Shown piece after piece: positions 63,698 to 64,000 of a stretch of DNA of 64,000 bases. The notes under the pieces are model-generated. The model ran no database searches. It had not been told where the DNA came from and saw only the letters and a program-made list of their open reading frames with translations. The position numbers were made by a program, and so were the translations under genes. How positions within the stretch are numbered: the first letter of the stretch is position 1; the number at the start of each line of letters is the position of its first letter. Source of the DNA: Ixodes scapularis (taxonomy: Eukaryota; Arthropoda; Arachnida; Ixodida; Ixodidae); assembly GCF_016920785.2 (NCBI RefSeq), contig NW_024609857.1, forward strand, positions 191,593,027 to 191,657,026. The letters are read 5' to 3'.

Positions 63698-64000
63698 AAG
63701 CCTGGGCGTTAGACAACGGAGCCATGACTGCCCAGTCGCAGGTTTGGAGAGCGAGGATCTGGTAGGACAGAGAATCAAAAAGCCATTTCTCGGGGAACCT
63801 GAAGCCCGGGGAATCTGGACGTCAGCGCACAGCTTTTGCAGTGGCTAGGACCCGAAAAACACTTGTTCGCTAGGGAGAAGTGTGTTTCGGTGTTTCGCCG
63901 CAGCGGGGCGCCAGCCCACGCGGCTCTCCTCTCATCCGTTGTCTGCCGCTCCACCTTTTTATTTTCGGCGGCCGATTCTCGTTGCGGTCTGCCAGGCTTT
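63698..64000. other. Window end, unassigned
   Basis: Contains, at about 63873-63911, an inverted match to 62247-62283 (CGCCCCGCTGCGGCGAAACA, CCGAAACACACTT). No gene supported. Confidence 0.4.

Noticed and set aside
1..64000. Bacterial operons, CRISPR arrays, phage or plasmid modules
   Set aside because: No dense gene packing, no ribosome-binding sites before long frames, no regular direct repeats with spacers; introns, SINEs and LINEs show eukaryotic nuclear DNA.

Overview
The window looks like a TE-saturated animal nuclear genome, probably an arthropod and most likely a hard tick. There are no operons and no prokaryotic signals. Coding exons are short and split by long AT-rich introns with GT/AG borders. 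Most of the sequence is transposon-derived: CR1/jockey-type LINEs, a tRNA-derived SINE with a shared GTGCACGTTAAAGA-type tail, and many foldback or miniature DNA elements. The tick assignment is inference from this repeat mix and from recalled similarity to ixodid repeats; no search was run.

Layout. 0-10 kb: a minus-strand SINE end, a GC-rich motif-array repeat (1197-1722), a 1.7 kb non-autonomous hAT element with a perfect 8-bp target duplication and a nested TAA-flanked MITE, and several other foldback elements. 10-16 kb: mostly unique AT-rich DNA with poly-G/poly-C tracts. 16.3-19.2 kb: a 2.9 kb interval bounded by 30-bp inverted repeats, holding AGTATACT/AGTACACT arrays, a (TA)n tract and a 200-bp palindrome without spacer. 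20-29 kb: a decayed CR1-type LINE with a nested MITE, a family of foldback elements around TGACGTCA, twin MITEs, and three more copies of the motif-array repeat.

29.5-42.9 kb: the most gene-like region is a decayed autonomous DNA transposon of ISL2EU (IS4EU) type. A plus-strand THAP + DDE transposase gene (two exons) faces a minus-strand gene (four exons) for a SWIM zinc finger + YqaJ-nuclease protein. Both reading frames can be followed across clean splice sites, and both are broken by frameshifts and stop codons. One lesion in the YqaJ gene is a small inverted duplication of its own C-terminal coding sequence. Intron 3 of that gene carries a three-stem, cloverleaf-like palindrome.

43-64 kb: LINE 3' ends, SINEs and more MITEs surround what I read as a candidate small host gene (exons 46090-46117, 48332-48435, 52557-52847, about 140 aa). 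Its introns are full of repeats, and a CR1-type LINE (about 52925-57105) sits just behind its polyadenylation signal. That LINE is split by a 672-bp TTA-flanked element. At 62.3-62.6 kb there is a candidate signal-peptide exon followed by a possible second exon. No rRNA, CRISPR array or convincing functional tRNA gene was seen.
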